Origin: Halomonas sp. Bachu 37 | Lineage (GTDB): Bacteria; Pseudomonadota; Gammaproteobacteria; Pseudomonadales; Halomonadaceae | Assembly (NCBI RefSeq): GCF_039691755.1 | Contig: NZ_CP137552.1 | Span: 1,178,001 to 1,242,000 of the forward strand | Direction: 5' to 3' | Length of the DNA stretch: 64,000 nucleotides | Shown here: one piece after another, positions 28,744 to 37,480 of the stretch | How positions within the stretch are numbered: position 1 is the first letter of the stretch | Layout of the letters: every line of letters starts with the position of its first letter | The notes under the pieces: generated by a model | Database searches by the model: none | What the model was told of the DNA's origin: nothing | Seen by the model: the letters and a program-made list of their open reading frames with translations, nothing else | Program-made: the position numbers and the translations under genes

Positions 28744-28757
28744 TAAACGTATGTTTA
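28744..28757 (-). promoter_or_regulatory. PsrA-type operator
   Basis: TAAAC-N4-GTTTA inverted repeat immediately upstream of psrA. It fits the published PsrA consensus (G/C)AAAC-N(2-4)-GTTT(G/C) in its AAAC/GTTT core. The position over the psrA leader suggests autoregulation. Confidence 0.6.
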
Positions 28758-28943
28758 AAACAGAACAAAAGCTTACGTTATTGCAGATCGACTCTCAACG
28801 ATTGAAATGCCGTGGAATTTCAATTAGTAAATTCTATTTTAAAACGCACGACTGAAGCTGACGAGTAGTACTGACGAACTAGAGCTTGAACAGGACGGAA
28901 CATGATAGGTCGGATTGGGTCATATACTGGACAGAGCAACATG

Positions 28944-28959
28944 CTGTATACTTAACCAT
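28944..28959 (+). promoter_or_regulatory. Possible LexA (SOS) box upstream of lexA
   Basis: The left half CTGTATA matches the gammaproteobacterial SOS box; the right half (ACCAT) is weak. It overlaps a TATACT that could be a -10 element, about 57 bases before the lexA start. Autoregulation of lexA is expected, but this site is imperfect. Confidence 0.4.
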
Positions 28960-29015
28960 TAGTGTAATGTTAACACGACCATTTTCAGCAACTTGACGAC
29001 TCCATGGAGCTTGCC

Positions 29016-29693
29016 ATGTCTCGACCCTTAACAGCTCGCCAACAACATGTCTACGACTTCATCGTAAAGACCATGAACGAGCTGGGATATCCGCCGACAC
29101 GGGCAGAGATCGCCAAAGCGCTTGGCTTTCGCTCACCCAATGCTGCAGAAGAGCATCTACGGGCGCTGGAGCGCAAGGGGGCGATACGCATCATTCGCCA
29201 TACTTCCCGTGGTATCCGCCTCCCCTCGCAGGAGCCACAGGAACCGGCGGAGCTTATGGAAGGGACGGAAAGCCCGGCGGAAGCCACCTTTCCACAAGGC
29301 TTGCCGGTGATCGGTGAAGTTGCAGCCGGCAGTCCGGTACTCGCCGCTGAGCATATCGATCGTTACTGCCCGCTGCCTCCTGAGTACTTCACTCCCCGTG
29401 CAGATTACCTGTTGCGCGTGCGCGGTTTATCGATGAAGGATGCCGGCATTCTGGAGGGCGATTTGCTTGCGGTGCATCGTACCGAGAAGGTACGTAACGG
29501 CCAGATCGTCGTAGCCCGTCTGGGAGAGGAAGTCACGGTGAAACGTTTCTTGCGTCAGGGTCACCGAGTGACGCTTGAAGCGGAAAATGCCGATTTCCCT
29601 GCTATCGAAGTGGATCTACGCCATCAGCCCCTGGAAATAGAAGGTGTGGGTGTCGGCGTCATCCGTGGCGGCAATGGCCAGGCCTTGGGCTAG
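29016..29693 (+). CDS. lexA: LexA repressor
   Basis: SOS-response repressor and self-cleaving serine protease of 225 residues. The winged helix covers residues 1-70. Cleavage is expected between Ala104 and Gly105 (EVAAGSP). The catalytic pair is Ser139 (RGLSMKD) and Lys176 (EVTVKRF). I chose the ATG at 29016, which has a GGAG site 6 bases upstream; an in-frame ATG at 29004 would add four residues. The linker between domains, rich in Glu and Pro, is longer than in E. coli LexA. It is divergent from psrA, as in Pseudomonas. Confidence 0.97.
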   Translation: MSRPLTARQQHVYDFIVKTMNELGYPPTRAEIAKALGFRSPNAAEEHLRALERKGAIRIIRHTSRGIRLPSQEPQEPAELMEGTESPAEATFPQGLPVIGEVAAGSPVLAAEHIDRYCPLPPEYFTPRADYLLRVRGLSMKDAGILEGDLLAVHRTEKVRNGQIVVARLGEEVTVKRFLRQGHRVTLEAENADFPAIEVDLRHQPLEIEGVGVGVIRGGNGQALG

Positions 29694-29741
29694 CGAGACA
29701 GGGACTGTCGCAAGGATGCATCACTCCTTACTTACTCCTCG

Positions 29742-30413
29742 TCATTTGGTATCGATGTAGCGGTGGCCGTTCAAGGTGGCCACCCATTCGGGACGATACA
29801 CCACCATGATGCTGAACAGCATGCCGGTGATAAGCGCCTCAGAGGGCATCAGTAACGGCAAGAACCGCGCATACTCCTGCGCCAGGTAGAAGGCGTCGGG
29901 ACTCGTCGTTCCCGCCCAGACCGCCAATACGACAGTCAACCCACCCGCCAGGGTCGCCAGAGCGGACCCAAAGAAGCCACACACAAAGATATAAACCATC
30001 AGATGGTCGGGTAGATAGCGATCCACCAGGCGCCAGACCACCACCACCACCAGCGCCGGTATCACACCGGTGACCAGGATGTTGACGCCCAGCAGCGGCC
30101 AGTCATTGCGCCCGATCGCGATCATGGCGCCATTCACCAGCACGTTGGTAATCAGGGCCAGGGGCGCCTTGAACAGCAGCGTCATCAGGGCGGTAAAAAC
30201 CAGATGAAGGGTCAACCAGTCGACCGCCTGGGCACGCATCTGCCACATCAAGGCAATGGCGACCGTCGCTCCCAACCAGCGATGCTGCAGTGCAGAGTCT
30301 TCTATTAGCGTCCGCCAAGGGCGCTGCTGCAGCGCCAGCAATACAAATCCGACGGCCAGAAGCGCGCCAAGCCATAGCACCCATGGAGCCAATACCACTT
30401 CGTCAAACGACAT
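29742..30413 (-). CDS. Energy-coupling factor (CbiM-like) transporter permease
   Basis: Inner-membrane protein of 223 residues with about six or seven hydrophobic segments, resembling the CbiM/ECF substrate-binding membrane subunits annotated in Pseudomonas and Halomonas. No ATPase or T-component gene is adjacent, so the ligand (vitamin or metal) and the partner are unknown. An AAGGGGT site stands directly before the ATG. It lies 25 bases downstream of purU on the same strand and may be cotranscribed. Confidence 0.75.
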   Translation of the reverse strand: MSFDEVVLAPWVLWLGALLAVGFVLLALQQRPWRTLIEDSALQHRWLGATVAIALMWQMRAQAVDWLTLHLVFTALMTLLFKAPLALITNVLVNGAMIAIGRNDWPLLGVNILVTGVIPALVVVVVWRLVDRYLPDHLMVYIFVCGFFGSALATLAGGLTVVLAVWAGTTSPDAFYLAQEYARFLPLLMPSEALITGMLFSIMVVYRPEWVATLNGHRYIDTK

Positions 30414-30438
30414 ACCCCTTTTTCTCCGTCGGGTCCGC

Positions 30439-31293
30439 TTAACTGAATACCACGGTCTTGTTGCCGTGAATCAACACTCGATCTTCCAGATGCCAGCGCA
30501 AGCCTCGCGCCAGCACTGCCTTCTCCACATCCCGCCCGAACCTCACCAGGTCCGTTGGCGTATGGCAATGGCTGACTCGATGAATATCCTGCTCGATGAT
30601 AGGCCCAGCATCCAGTTCCTCAGTGACATAGTGACAGGTGGCACCGATAAGCTTAACGCCCCGTTCATAGGCCTGGTGGTAGGGCTTGGCACCGGCAAAA
30701 GACGGCAGGAAACTGTGATGGATATTGATCACCTTGCCGATATAGCGCTGGCATAGCGCCGGGGGCAATATCTGCATGTAGCGAGCCAGGACGATACAGT
30801 CGGCTTCCATTGCGTCGATACAGGCCTGAACCTTGGCAAAAGCGGACTCCTTGTCGGCTGGATCCACCGGCACATGGTAATACGTGATGCCATACCACTC
30901 CGCCAAGGAGCGCATATCGTCGTGGTTGGAAATCACCCCGACGATATCGCAGTCCAACTCCCCCGCCTGCCAGCGATACAGCAAGTCCACCAGGCAGTGG
31001 GACTCCCGGGAGACCATCAGCACCACCCGCTGTCGCTTTCGCGTATCGGTCAGAGCCCATTGCATCTCGAATTCCCGGGCCACCGGTTCGAAGGCTAGCC
31101 GCAGAGAGGCAGACGACATCTCCAGCGAATCGGCCAGAATTTCGTAACGCATGAAGAAGCGCCCGGTCTCGAGATCGGAATGCTGGCTGGCCTCGGTGAT
31201 CGATCCTCCCTGCTGGGCAATAAAGCCCGATACTCGAGCGACAATCCCGACCTTGTCGGGGCAGGAAACAATCAAGCGATAATAATGAGACAT
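30439..31293 (-). CDS. purU: Formyltetrahydrofolate deformylase
   Basis: Hydrolyses 10-formyl-THF to formate and THF, which supplies formate for purine synthesis and balances one-carbon pools. The 284-residue protein has an N-terminal ACT domain (CPDKVGIVARVSGFIAQQGG) and a C-terminal formyltransferase fold with INIHHSFLPSFAGAKPYHQA and ATCHYVTEELDAGPIIEQD. The length and both domains match PurU. It is divergent from the RNase J-like gene. Confidence 0.95.
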   Translation of the reverse strand: MSHYYRLIVSCPDKVGIVARVSGFIAQQGGSITEASQHSDLETGRFFMRYEILADSLEMSSASLRLAFEPVAREFEMQWALTDTRKRQRVVLMVSRESHCLVDLLYRWQAGELDCDIVGVISNHDDMRSLAEWYGITYYHVPVDPADKESAFAKVQACIDAMEADCIVLARYMQILPPALCQRYIGKVINIHHSFLPSFAGAKPYHQAYERGVKLIGATCHYVTEELDAGPIIEQDIHRVSHCHTPTDLVRFGRDVEKAVLARGLRWHLEDRVLIHGNKTVVFS

Positions 31294-31421
31294 GAACCAA
31301 CCATCTTAGGGGAAGACGAAAAAGATCGAGTCCCGCGGCGCTTGACGCTGAGCGGAACCGACAACGATGCGGCCTAGTCTAGCGAAACCCGAGACGCCAC
31401 GCACCGCCTCTCGCCTTCCGA

Positions 31422-31451
31422 TTGTGAGACCTTGCTTCAATCCCGTATAGT
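31422..31451 (+). promoter_or_regulatory. Candidate promoter of the RNase J-like gene
   Basis: TTGTGA and TATAGT separated by 18 bases, ending 31 bases before the ATG at 31483. This is a reasonable sigma-70 match, judged by eye only. Confidence 0.45.
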
Positions 31452-31482
31452 TACGATCTACATTCAAGGTTTACGTTTATCA

Positions 31483-33150
31483 ATGTTTTCACCGCGTGTT
31501 CATGTTCGCCCCCGCCGTCGCCAGCCACTGCACTTCTTGCCACTGGGCGGCTGTGGTGAAATCGGGATGAATCTGAGCCTTTACGCTTACGATTCACACT
31601 GGATCAGTATCGATTGCGGCATGATGATTCGGCAGGACCTGCCCGATTCTCCTCTTCAGGTCCCCAATCTGGATACGGCCAAGGCCCTGGGCATCATCCC
31701 CCAGGCCCTTTTCATCACCCATGGACATGAAGATCATATTGGCGCGGTAGCCTGGTTGTGGCCACACTGGGGATGCCCCATCTACGCCACACCACTGGCT
31801 GGGGCGCTGCTACGCTTGAAATTCGCCGAGCGCAACTTGAGTCCCGCCGCAATACATATCGTCGAACCCGGCGAGGCCCTGGAAAGCGGTCCCTTTACCT
31901 TGCGCTACCTGCCAGTCACCCACTCCATTCCCGAAAGCTGCGCCTTGATGGTATCGGTTGGTCCATACCGTCTACTGCATACTGGTGACTGGAAACTCGA
32001 CTCGGATCCGTTAATCGGCACTCCGGTAACGGCAGCGCAATTTCGCGCCCTGGCTCCCGTCGACCTGGTGGTCGGCGATTCCACCAACGCACCGATGCCC
32101 GGCCATTCAGGGAGCGAAGGCGAGGTCGCTGCCGCCCTGGAGCGCACCTTGCGCCAATGTCCCGGCCGAGTCGTGGTGTCATGCTTTGCCAGCAACCTGG
32201 CGAGAATCAGCGCAATCGGCCAGGCGGCAAGACGTTGCGGGCGTAGAGTCAGTCTGATGGGACGCTCCATGGAGCGCATGGTGTCGGTCGCACGCGGTCT
32301 GGGTTACCTTGAAGACTTTCCCTCTCTCGTTCCTCTCCACGATCTGGGTTACTTGCCTCCCGACGAAATCGTGGTCATTGCCACCGGTAGCCAGGGCGAA
32401 CCGCGAGCGGCACTGCATCGCCTGGTCCAGGGACACCACCCGCTTTTCGAATTGAAGCCTGACGATAGCGTCATTTTTTCGGCAAAGGCGATTCCCGGAA
32501 ACGAGCGCCTCATCGAGCGTTTGAAGCAAGGCCTCGACCGTCTCGGCGTAACAGTTTATGACGAGTTCTCTCATCCCGAACTGCATGCCACTGGGCACCC
32601 GGCGCAAGAGGAACTCAAGAAACTTTATCAGTGGCTTCAGCCGGGTCACTTGCTGCCCGTCCATGGGGAAGCGCGTCATCAGCAGGCCCATCAGCAACTT
32701 GCCTCCGAGCTGGGCATCGAGGCACCCTTGGCGCCGGTCAATGGCGATCTCATTCGCTTCGACAACGATGGGCTTAACCTCGAGCGCCGTCATCCTCAGC
32801 CACCCTGCATCGTCAGCCAGAACAGCGTGGTTCCCCACCCAGGGCTTGAAGCGAACAATAGAAACAGACGCCACGGCAGTCTTTACCTGGCTCTTTCGGT
32901 TACCGCTACTGAAACCGGCTGGAGTCGCATCGGCAGGCTGATTCTGGATAATAGTGAAACGAGCCCGATGGATGAACAAAGCTTTACCGACTGGCTGGAC
33001 GAGCAAGTGGAGGAGATACATGCCGAGACGCTGGCAGAACTGAGGTTAGCGTTGCAACCCCGCTTGATAGGTTGGCTTGCCGAACACCTGCATCGTATGC
33101 CCGATGTCCATTTGCAGATAATGGCAGCGGAAATGCCCGCCGATTCCTGA
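31483..33150 (+). CDS. RNase J-like metallo-beta-lactamase nuclease
   Basis: Protein of 555 residues with the metallo-beta-lactamase and beta-CASP layout of ribonuclease J. Zinc motifs: THGHEDHIGAV near residues 77-87, later HSIPESCAL, LHTGDWKLD and GDSTNA. The beta-CASP part has CFASNLARI and IATGSQGEP, then SAKAIPGNE and LLPVHGEARHQ. The family combines 5' exonuclease and endonuclease action on RNA. RNase J is typical of Firmicutes, Actinobacteria and Alphaproteobacteria and is less usual in Gammaproteobacteria. The C-terminal domain is short and partly diverged, so activity is likely but the substrate is unproven. The ATG at 31483 is preferred to a TTG at 31432. Confidence 0.85.
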   Translation: MFSPRVHVRPRRRQPLHFLPLGGCGEIGMNLSLYAYDSHWISIDCGMMIRQDLPDSPLQVPNLDTAKALGIIPQALFITHGHEDHIGAVAWLWPHWGCPIYATPLAGALLRLKFAERNLSPAAIHIVEPGEALESGPFTLRYLPVTHSIPESCALMVSVGPYRLLHTGDWKLDSDPLIGTPVTAAQFRALAPVDLVVGDSTNAPMPGHSGSEGEVAAALERTLRQCPGRVVVSCFASNLARISAIGQAARRCGRRVSLMGRSMERMVSVARGLGYLEDFPSLVPLHDLGYLPPDEIVVIATGSQGEPRAALHRLVQGHHPLFELKPDDSVIFSAKAIPGNERLIERLKQGLDRLGVTVYDEFSHPELHATGHPAQEELKKLYQWLQPGHLLPVHGEARHQQAHQQLASELGIEAPLAPVNGDLIRFDNDGLNLERRHPQPPCIVSQNSVVPHPGLEANNRNRRHGSLYLALSVTATETGWSRIGRLILDNSETSPMDEQSFTDWLDEQVEEIHAETLAELRLALQPRLIGWLAEHLHRMPDVHLQIMAAEMPADS

Positions 33151-33204
33151 GCCAGGTCGGGATGGTTGTCAGTACACCGCAAGCGATGTAGGTATCATCT
33201 TCGC

Positions 33205-33480
33205 TTATTTCTTCTTGGGAGGACGGCCGCGCCTGGGTGTTTCAGCAATCAGGTCATCCATCGACAATCCTGCGCTTTCCATGGCCTCGCGAATCTCCGC
33301 AAGCTTTTTTTCCTTCCTTGCCTCTTGTTGACGACGCTCGATCTCCAGCTGCTGCTTGTGTTCGATGACCTCCTGAATGACCGTGGCCAGTTTATTCAAC
33401 TGTTCCATGCTCAATTGTCGCGCAGCGGCACGGGCGACATTCTTGTTTCGGGCAAATTGTTCCAGCGTCTCGCCTGCCAT
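33205..33480 (-). CDS. Short H-NS-like protein with AT-hook-like tail
   Basis: Basic protein of 91 residues. Residues about 20-75 form a strongly predicted coiled coil (QLEIERRQQEARKEKKLAEIREAM region), followed by AGLSMDDLIAE, typical of the H-NS oligomerisation/linker segment. The usual H-NS DNA-binding core (Y-x-x-x-x-G-x-x-x-T-W-x-G-x-G-R) is absent; instead the protein ends in RRGRPPKKK, an AT-hook-like motif. It may act as a nucleoid protein or as a modulator of full-length H-NS. It has an AGGAG site and its own promoter at 33560-33587. The family call is an inference from layout. Confidence 0.65.
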   Translation of the reverse strand: MAGETLEQFARNKNVARAAARQLSMEQLNKLATVIQEVIEHKQQLEIERRQQEARKEKKLAEIREAMESAGLSMDDLIAETPRRGRPPKKK

Positions 33481-33559
33481 ACTTTACTCCTTGAGACATT
33501 AGTTGAAATCCATGATCGCTTTCTGGTGAAACAGCAAGATTCATCTTGTTGTGTAAAAA

Positions 33560-33587
33560 AGTATAACGATCAACAGAGACTTGGCAA
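33560..33587 (-). promoter_or_regulatory. Promoter of the H-NS-like gene
   Basis: On the minus strand TTGCCA and TATACT are 16 bases apart, about 80 bases upstream of the ATG. Both hexamers match the sigma-70 consensus at five of six positions. It separates this gene from moaE upstream. Confidence 0.6.
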
Positions 33588-33603
33588 GGAGTACGACCAG
33601 CGC

Positions 33604-34074
33604 CTATTTTTCATCAAATGCCTCCCAACGCTGAGCGTCCCGCTGGTCCGAGGCACGCTCCTTTACCCAATAAGCGCCCTTTTCGGCGTGCTCCTTTTTC
33701 CAGAAAGGCGCCCGGGTCTTGAGGAAGTCCATGATGAAATCACAAGCGCAGAATGCCTCTCGTCGATGTGCCCCGGTTACCATTACCAGCACGATAGGAT
33801 CGCCCGGACTTAGATAGCCCACCCGATGGATGATTCGCACACCGTCCAGCGTCCATCGCCGCGCTGCCTCCTGGGCGATAGCGTCAAGACTGGCTTCCGT
33901 CATTCCCGGATAGTGCTCGAGTGTCAAACCCGTCACCTCGGGGGTTTCATTGAAATCCCGCACCAGACCAGTGAAACTAACCACCGCACCAATATGCGTA
34001 TTGCCAGCCAGCAATGCCTGCTGCTCGTGGCCGATATCAAAGTGTTCTTCCTGAACCTTTACCGATAGCTGCAT
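33604..34074 (-). CDS. moaE: Molybdopterin synthase catalytic subunit
   Basis: Large subunit of molybdopterin synthase, which transfers sulphur from MoaD thiocarboxylate to precursor Z (cPMP). Sequence features: GAVVSFTGLVRD, LEHYPGMTEASLDAIAQEA, and HRVGYLSPGDPIVLV, AHRREAF, and the active-site lysine region APFWKKEH. The 156-residue length is normal. The ATG has a GGGAGG site and follows the moaD stop by 7 bases. Confidence 0.95.
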   Translation of the reverse strand: MQLSVKVQEEHFDIGHEQQALLAGNTHIGAVVSFTGLVRDFNETPEVTGLTLEHYPGMTEASLDAIAQEAARRWTLDGVRIIHRVGYLSPGDPIVLVMVTGAHRREAFCACDFIMDFLKTRAPFWKKEHAEKGAYWVKERASDQRDAQRWEAFDEK

Positions 34075-34081
34075 GGCTACA

Positions 34082-34888
34082 TCATCCTCCCGTCACAGGC
34101 GGGAAGAAGGCCACTTCATCGTCATCGGTGACCCGTGTAGTGTCATTTGCCATGACCTGGTTGACCGCACAAAGTACCCGCTCCTCACTCAATAAAGCGA
34201 AACGAGAATCGCGCTGCACAAGCGCCGACTTCAAACCCGCCACATCACGCCTGGGTAAGCTATCCAGACTTAGCACAATGTCATTGATATTCAGGCGTTC
34301 CCGCAGTTCGGCGAGGAACTTGATCCGCACACAGGGGGAAGGACAACGCTCACCCAACGATACTTCTCCCGTCGCGCCTTCTCCGGTGACAATCGGCACG
34401 GGCGCAACGTTTTTATTTTCACGCTGATAATCACCGCTCTTGCCGCCCTGCTTCTTATCCAGCTGGATAGCTTCGATCCGCATATCCTTGTCGACGGCCT
34501 TGCACATGTCGTACAGGGTGAGACACGCCACGGAAACCGCCGTCAATGCTTCCATTTCCACACCGGTGCGTCCATGCAGGCGGCAGGTAGCCTTCACTTC
34601 CACGCAAGAGCGCGAGGAATCCAGCGTAAAATCGACTGACACCTTGGACAGCGCCAGGGAATGGCAAAGCGGAATCAGCTCGTGAGTTCGCTTGGCCGCC
34701 TGTATTCCGGCGATACGCGCGGTGGCCAGGACATCGCCCTTGGGCAGCCCACCTTCAGCCAGCAGCGCCAATGTTGCGGGCTGCATGTTGATTCGCCCCG
34801 ATGCCACGGCCTCCCGGTGGCTTTCTGGCTTGTCTCCAACATCCACCATGTTGGCTTCCCCATGCGCGTTAAGGTGCGTCAGTGGCAT
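34082..34888 (-). CDS. moaC: MoaC-MoaD fusion: cPMP synthase accessory protein plus molybdopterin synthase sulphur carrier
   Basis: One uninterrupted 268-residue frame. Residues 1 to about 160 are MoaC, with [39 protein letters not shown] and the end motif [14 protein letters not shown] linker of about 28 residues follows, then a MoaD domain ([13 protein letters not shown]) ending in the required Gly-Gly (FFPPVTGG). MoaC makes cPMP with MoaA; MoaD carries sulphur to MoaE, the next gene. In most bacteria these are separate genes. A GTG at the MoaD boundary might allow internal initiation, but it has no good ribosome site. ATG at 34888 has a GAGGGAG site. Confidence 0.85.
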   Translation of the reverse strand: MPLTHLNAHGEANMVDVGDKPESHREAVASGRINMQPATLALLAEGGLPKGDVLATARIAGIQAAKRTHELIPLCHSLALSKVSVDFTLDSSRSCVEVKATCRLHGRTGVEMEALTAVSVACLTLYDMCKAVDKDMRIEAIQLDKKQGGKSGDYQRENKNVAPVPIVTGEGATGEVSLGERCPSPCVRIKFLAELRERLNINDIVLSLDSLPRRDVAGLKSALVQRDSRFALLSEERVLCAVNQVMANDTTRVTDDDEVAFFPPVTGG

Positions 34889-34954
34889 CTTGTCTCCCTC
34901 TTCATGGCTGTATGGCTGTGTATCGTCTCGTAAACCTGATGCAGACGCCACGGC

Positions 34955-35548
34955 TTATCGTGTCGGCTTGTCTTCGGTCAGGCCTCGACTTATCTCTTGC
35001 TTCCACTTGGCCGGCCAGGCCGCCACCCAATCGGCGATTGCGCTAATATCGTCAAGTTCCAATCTCGCCACGTCATCGGCGAGCGCCAGTTCATCCAGAC
35101 AGTTCGACGCCACCGCCCTTATCCAGCCATTCTGGTTGACAAGCTGATCGGAACCGACCGACTCGCGATAAAGTGCCAACTTGGGAATCGGCCAGTTCTT
35201 GAACCCCTCCACCAGAATCAAGTCGGGTTCGTGGCTATATAACGAATGAATCAAGTGGGCCAGGTCAGGCTCCTGCTGACCGGGCGTTTCCATCATCAAG
35301 GCAAAACGGTTGCGCGACGCTACCAGCATGGGACTCGCACCGGCAACACGCAGGCGATGGCTATCCTTGCCCGGCTGGTCCACGTCGAATTCATGATGAG
35401 CATGCTTGATAACGGCCACGCACAACCCTCGTAAACGCAGCAAAGGCAAGAGCGTTTCCAATAACGTGGTCTTGCCGGTACCACTCCACGCAGCAATTCC
35501 CAACAGAGGGAACTCCGGTTCGAATCGCAACGTGGCCGGTGTGGACAT
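34955..35548 (-). CDS. mobB: Molybdopterin-guanine dinucleotide biosynthesis protein B
   Basis: GTP-binding accessory protein that helps MobA attach GMP to molybdopterin. Walker A (AAWSGTGKTTLLETLLPLL) lies near residues 18-30, followed by VAVIKHAHHEFDVDQPGKDS and LILVEGFKNWPIPKL, all typical of MobB. 197 residues. It starts 5 bases after mobA, with an AGAGAGG site, so the two are cotranscribed. Confidence 0.95.
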   Translation of the reverse strand: MSTPATLRFEPEFPLLGIAAWSGTGKTTLLETLLPLLRLRGLCVAVIKHAHHEFDVDQPGKDSHRLRVAGASPMLVASRNRFALMMETPGQQEPDLAHLIHSLYSHEPDLILVEGFKNWPIPKLALYRESVGSDQLVNQNGWIRAVASNCLDELALADDVARLELDDISAIADWVAAWPAKWKQEISRGLTEDKPTR

Positions 35549-35553
35549 GTTTC

Positions 35554-36183
35554 TTATCCTCTCTCACGGTAGTGTGTCTCGTTTAATCGCGCTTCCAGCG
35601 CTTGGCACTGGTCGAGGCTATTCAAATTGATGAATGCGTCGGGACAATCGCTGAAATCCACTTCCATGACCTTGTGAGTTGCAAACCAGGTGGTCACCTT
35701 GCGCTCCCCTCTAGCCAAGGCCTGTTTCAGGCTATCGACAAGCCCTCGGTGCAAAAGTGCCACCACTGGATGGTTGCGTTCACCATCATGCGCCACGGCG
35801 ATATCGGCCTTGCCGATGCCTGCCGCCAGACGCGCGACCAGGTCAAGGGGCAAGACGGGAGTATCGCAAGGCACCAATAGCACCCACCGGGTAGGACTGG
35901 TTTTCAATCCCGCCTGGATTCCCATCAGCGGACCTTGATACCCCTTCTGCTCATCCGATACCACAGTCACGCCGCGGCGGGAGTATTCAGTGCAGTGGCG
36001 ATTGGCGCTGATGATGATGTCATTGACCTGCCCCTGGAGCCGCGCCATGACATGATCGACCAACGCCACCCCGGCCAGGCTTTCCAGCCCCTTGTCCACG
36101 CCGCCCATGCGCCGCCCTCTGCCACCGGCGAGAATGACGCCGGTGATCTCATGGCGTCCGGGTGCGCACGAGATCCTACTCAT
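35554..36183 (-). CDS. mobA: Molybdenum cofactor guanylyltransferase
   Basis: Transfers GMP from GTP to molybdopterin to form the MGD cofactor. The nucleotide-binding start is GVILAGGRGRRMGGVDKGL, and the metal-binding LLVPCDTPVLPLDL follows near residue 103. 209 residues. The ATG lies inside the end of uraA (8-base overlap), with a GGGAG site, so it is translationally coupled to uracil permease even though the functions differ. Confidence 0.95.
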   Translation of the reverse strand: MSRISCAPGRHEITGVILAGGRGRRMGGVDKGLESLAGVALVDHVMARLQGQVNDIIISANRHCTEYSRRGVTVVSDEQKGYQGPLMGIQAGLKTSPTRWVLLVPCDTPVLPLDLVARLAAGIGKADIAVAHDGERNHPVVALLHRGLVDSLKQALARGERKVTTWFATHKVMEVDFSDCPDAFINLNSLDQCQALEARLNETHYRERG

Positions 36184-37414
36184 CGTCTCCCGCCCTGGGC
36201 AGCAGCCAGTTCAACACGATGCCCACCAGGGCCGCCAGGCTGACGCCTTGTAGCGTGAATTGTCCGCCACCGAACTGCATCCCGCCGATGCCGAAGACCA
36301 GAATCAAGGAGACCACCACCAGATTGCGCGGCGCGGTAAGCGACGCCCCAGCGCGTACCAGCGTGTTCATGCCGATTACGGCAATCGAGCCGAACAACAG
36401 CGTCATGATGCCCCCCATGACCGGGCCGGGAATGGTCTGCAACAAGGCGCCGAGCTTGGAAACGAATGCCAGCAGAATAGCAATCACCGCTGCTACCAGC
36501 ATGTATTTGGGATTGAAGGCACGGGTCAACGTCACCGCCCCTGTCACTTCGGAATAGGTGGTGTTCGGCGGGCCACCGAACAGCGCCGCTATCGTGGTGG
36601 CCAGACCATCACCCAACAAGGTACGGTGCAGCCCCGGTTTTTCCAGATAATTGCGGCGTGTTACCGAGCCGATCGCCACCATGTCGCCGATATGTTCGAC
36701 GGCCGGGGCGATAGCGACCGGAATCATGAACAGAATGGCCGCCCAATGGAACGCTGGGGCGGTAAAGTTGGGCAGTGATACCCACGCTGCCTCGCGTACC
36801 GGAGTGAAATCCACGACTCCCATCAACAAGGCCAGGCAATATCCCGTGACGATGCCACCCATGATAGGAATGAGACGCAGCAGGCCGCGTCCGAACACCG
36901 CCAGCACCAAGGTTACCAGTAAGCTGGCCATGGAAAGAAAGATGGCGGCAGGATAATCGATGTTGTCGCTGGTTTCCCCCGTGGCCATGCTCACTGCCAC
37001 CGGTGCCAATGCCAGGCCGATCACCATGATTACCGGCCCCACCACTACCGCCGGTAGCAACCGGTGCAGCCAGGCGGTTCCCTTGAGCCTGACGGCCTGG
37101 GCAATCACCACGTAGACCAGCCCCGCCGCCATCAAGCCACCCATCGTCGCCGGAATACCGAAGTTGGCGATGGAGCCTTGGATGGGAGCAATGAAGGCAA
37201 ACGACGAGGCAAGAAAAACTGGCACGCTCTGCCGCGTGACGAGATGGAACGCCAGGGTCCCCACTCCTGCGGTAAACAGAGCCACGCTCGGGTCCAGGCC
37301 TGTGAGCAACGGCACCAATACCAGCGCGCCAAAGGCCACAAATAGCATTTGCGCCCCGGTCAACAGAGTATGAAGTGTGGAATCCGCCTTGGCGGCAGAG
37401 GGAGGGACACTCAT
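36176..37414 (-). CDS. uraA: Uracil permease (NCS2 family)
   Basis: Proton-linked uracil importer of the inner membrane, 412 residues with about 12-14 hydrophobic segments. Sequence features typical of UraA include GAQMLFVAFGALVLVPLLTG and the QDI-like EHIGDMVAIGSVTRRNYL region with the substrate Glu in PAVEHIGD. I chose the ATG at 37414, which has a GGAG site; a further ATG at 37429 has none. It follows upp, which converts imported uracil to UMP. A terminator-like hairpin lies between upp and uraA. Confidence 0.93.
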   Translation of the reverse strand: MSVPPSAAKADSTLHTLLTGAQMLFVAFGALVLVPLLTGLDPSVALFTAGVGTLAFHLVTRQSVPVFLASSFAFIAPIQGSIANFGIPATMGGLMAAGLVYVVIAQAVRLKGTAWLHRLLPAVVVGPVIMVIGLALAPVAVSMATGETSDNIDYPAAIFLSMASLLVTLVLAVFGRGLLRLIPIMGGIVTGYCLALLMGVVDFTPVREAAWVSLPNFTAPAFHWAAILFMIPVAIAPAVEHIGDMVAIGSVTRRNYLEKPGLHRTLLGDGLATTIAALFGGPPNTTYSEVTGAVTLTRAFNPKYMLVAAVIAILLAFVSKLGALLQTIPGPVMGGIMTLLFGSIAVIGMNTLVRAGASLTAPRNLVVVSLILVFGIGGMQFGGGQFTLQGVSLAALVGIVLNWLLPRAGDDE

Positions 37415-37444
37415 CTTTTTTGGCTCCATGAGAATCATCAGGAC

Positions 37445-37480
37445 AAAAAAATACCCCCGACGCTGGCTGCGCAAGGGGCT
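37445..37480 (-). terminator. Terminator-like hairpin between upp and uraA
   Basis: On the minus strand a G/C-rich hairpin (CCCC and GCGC arms pairing with GCGT and GGGG) is followed by seven T residues. It lies just after the upp stop and 31 bases before the uraA start. It could reduce uraA expression relative to upp. Confidence 0.5.

Noticed and set aside
29694..29741. GACAG-GGA-CTGTC repeat after lexA as a terminator
   Set aside because: The stem is short and imperfect, with no T run.
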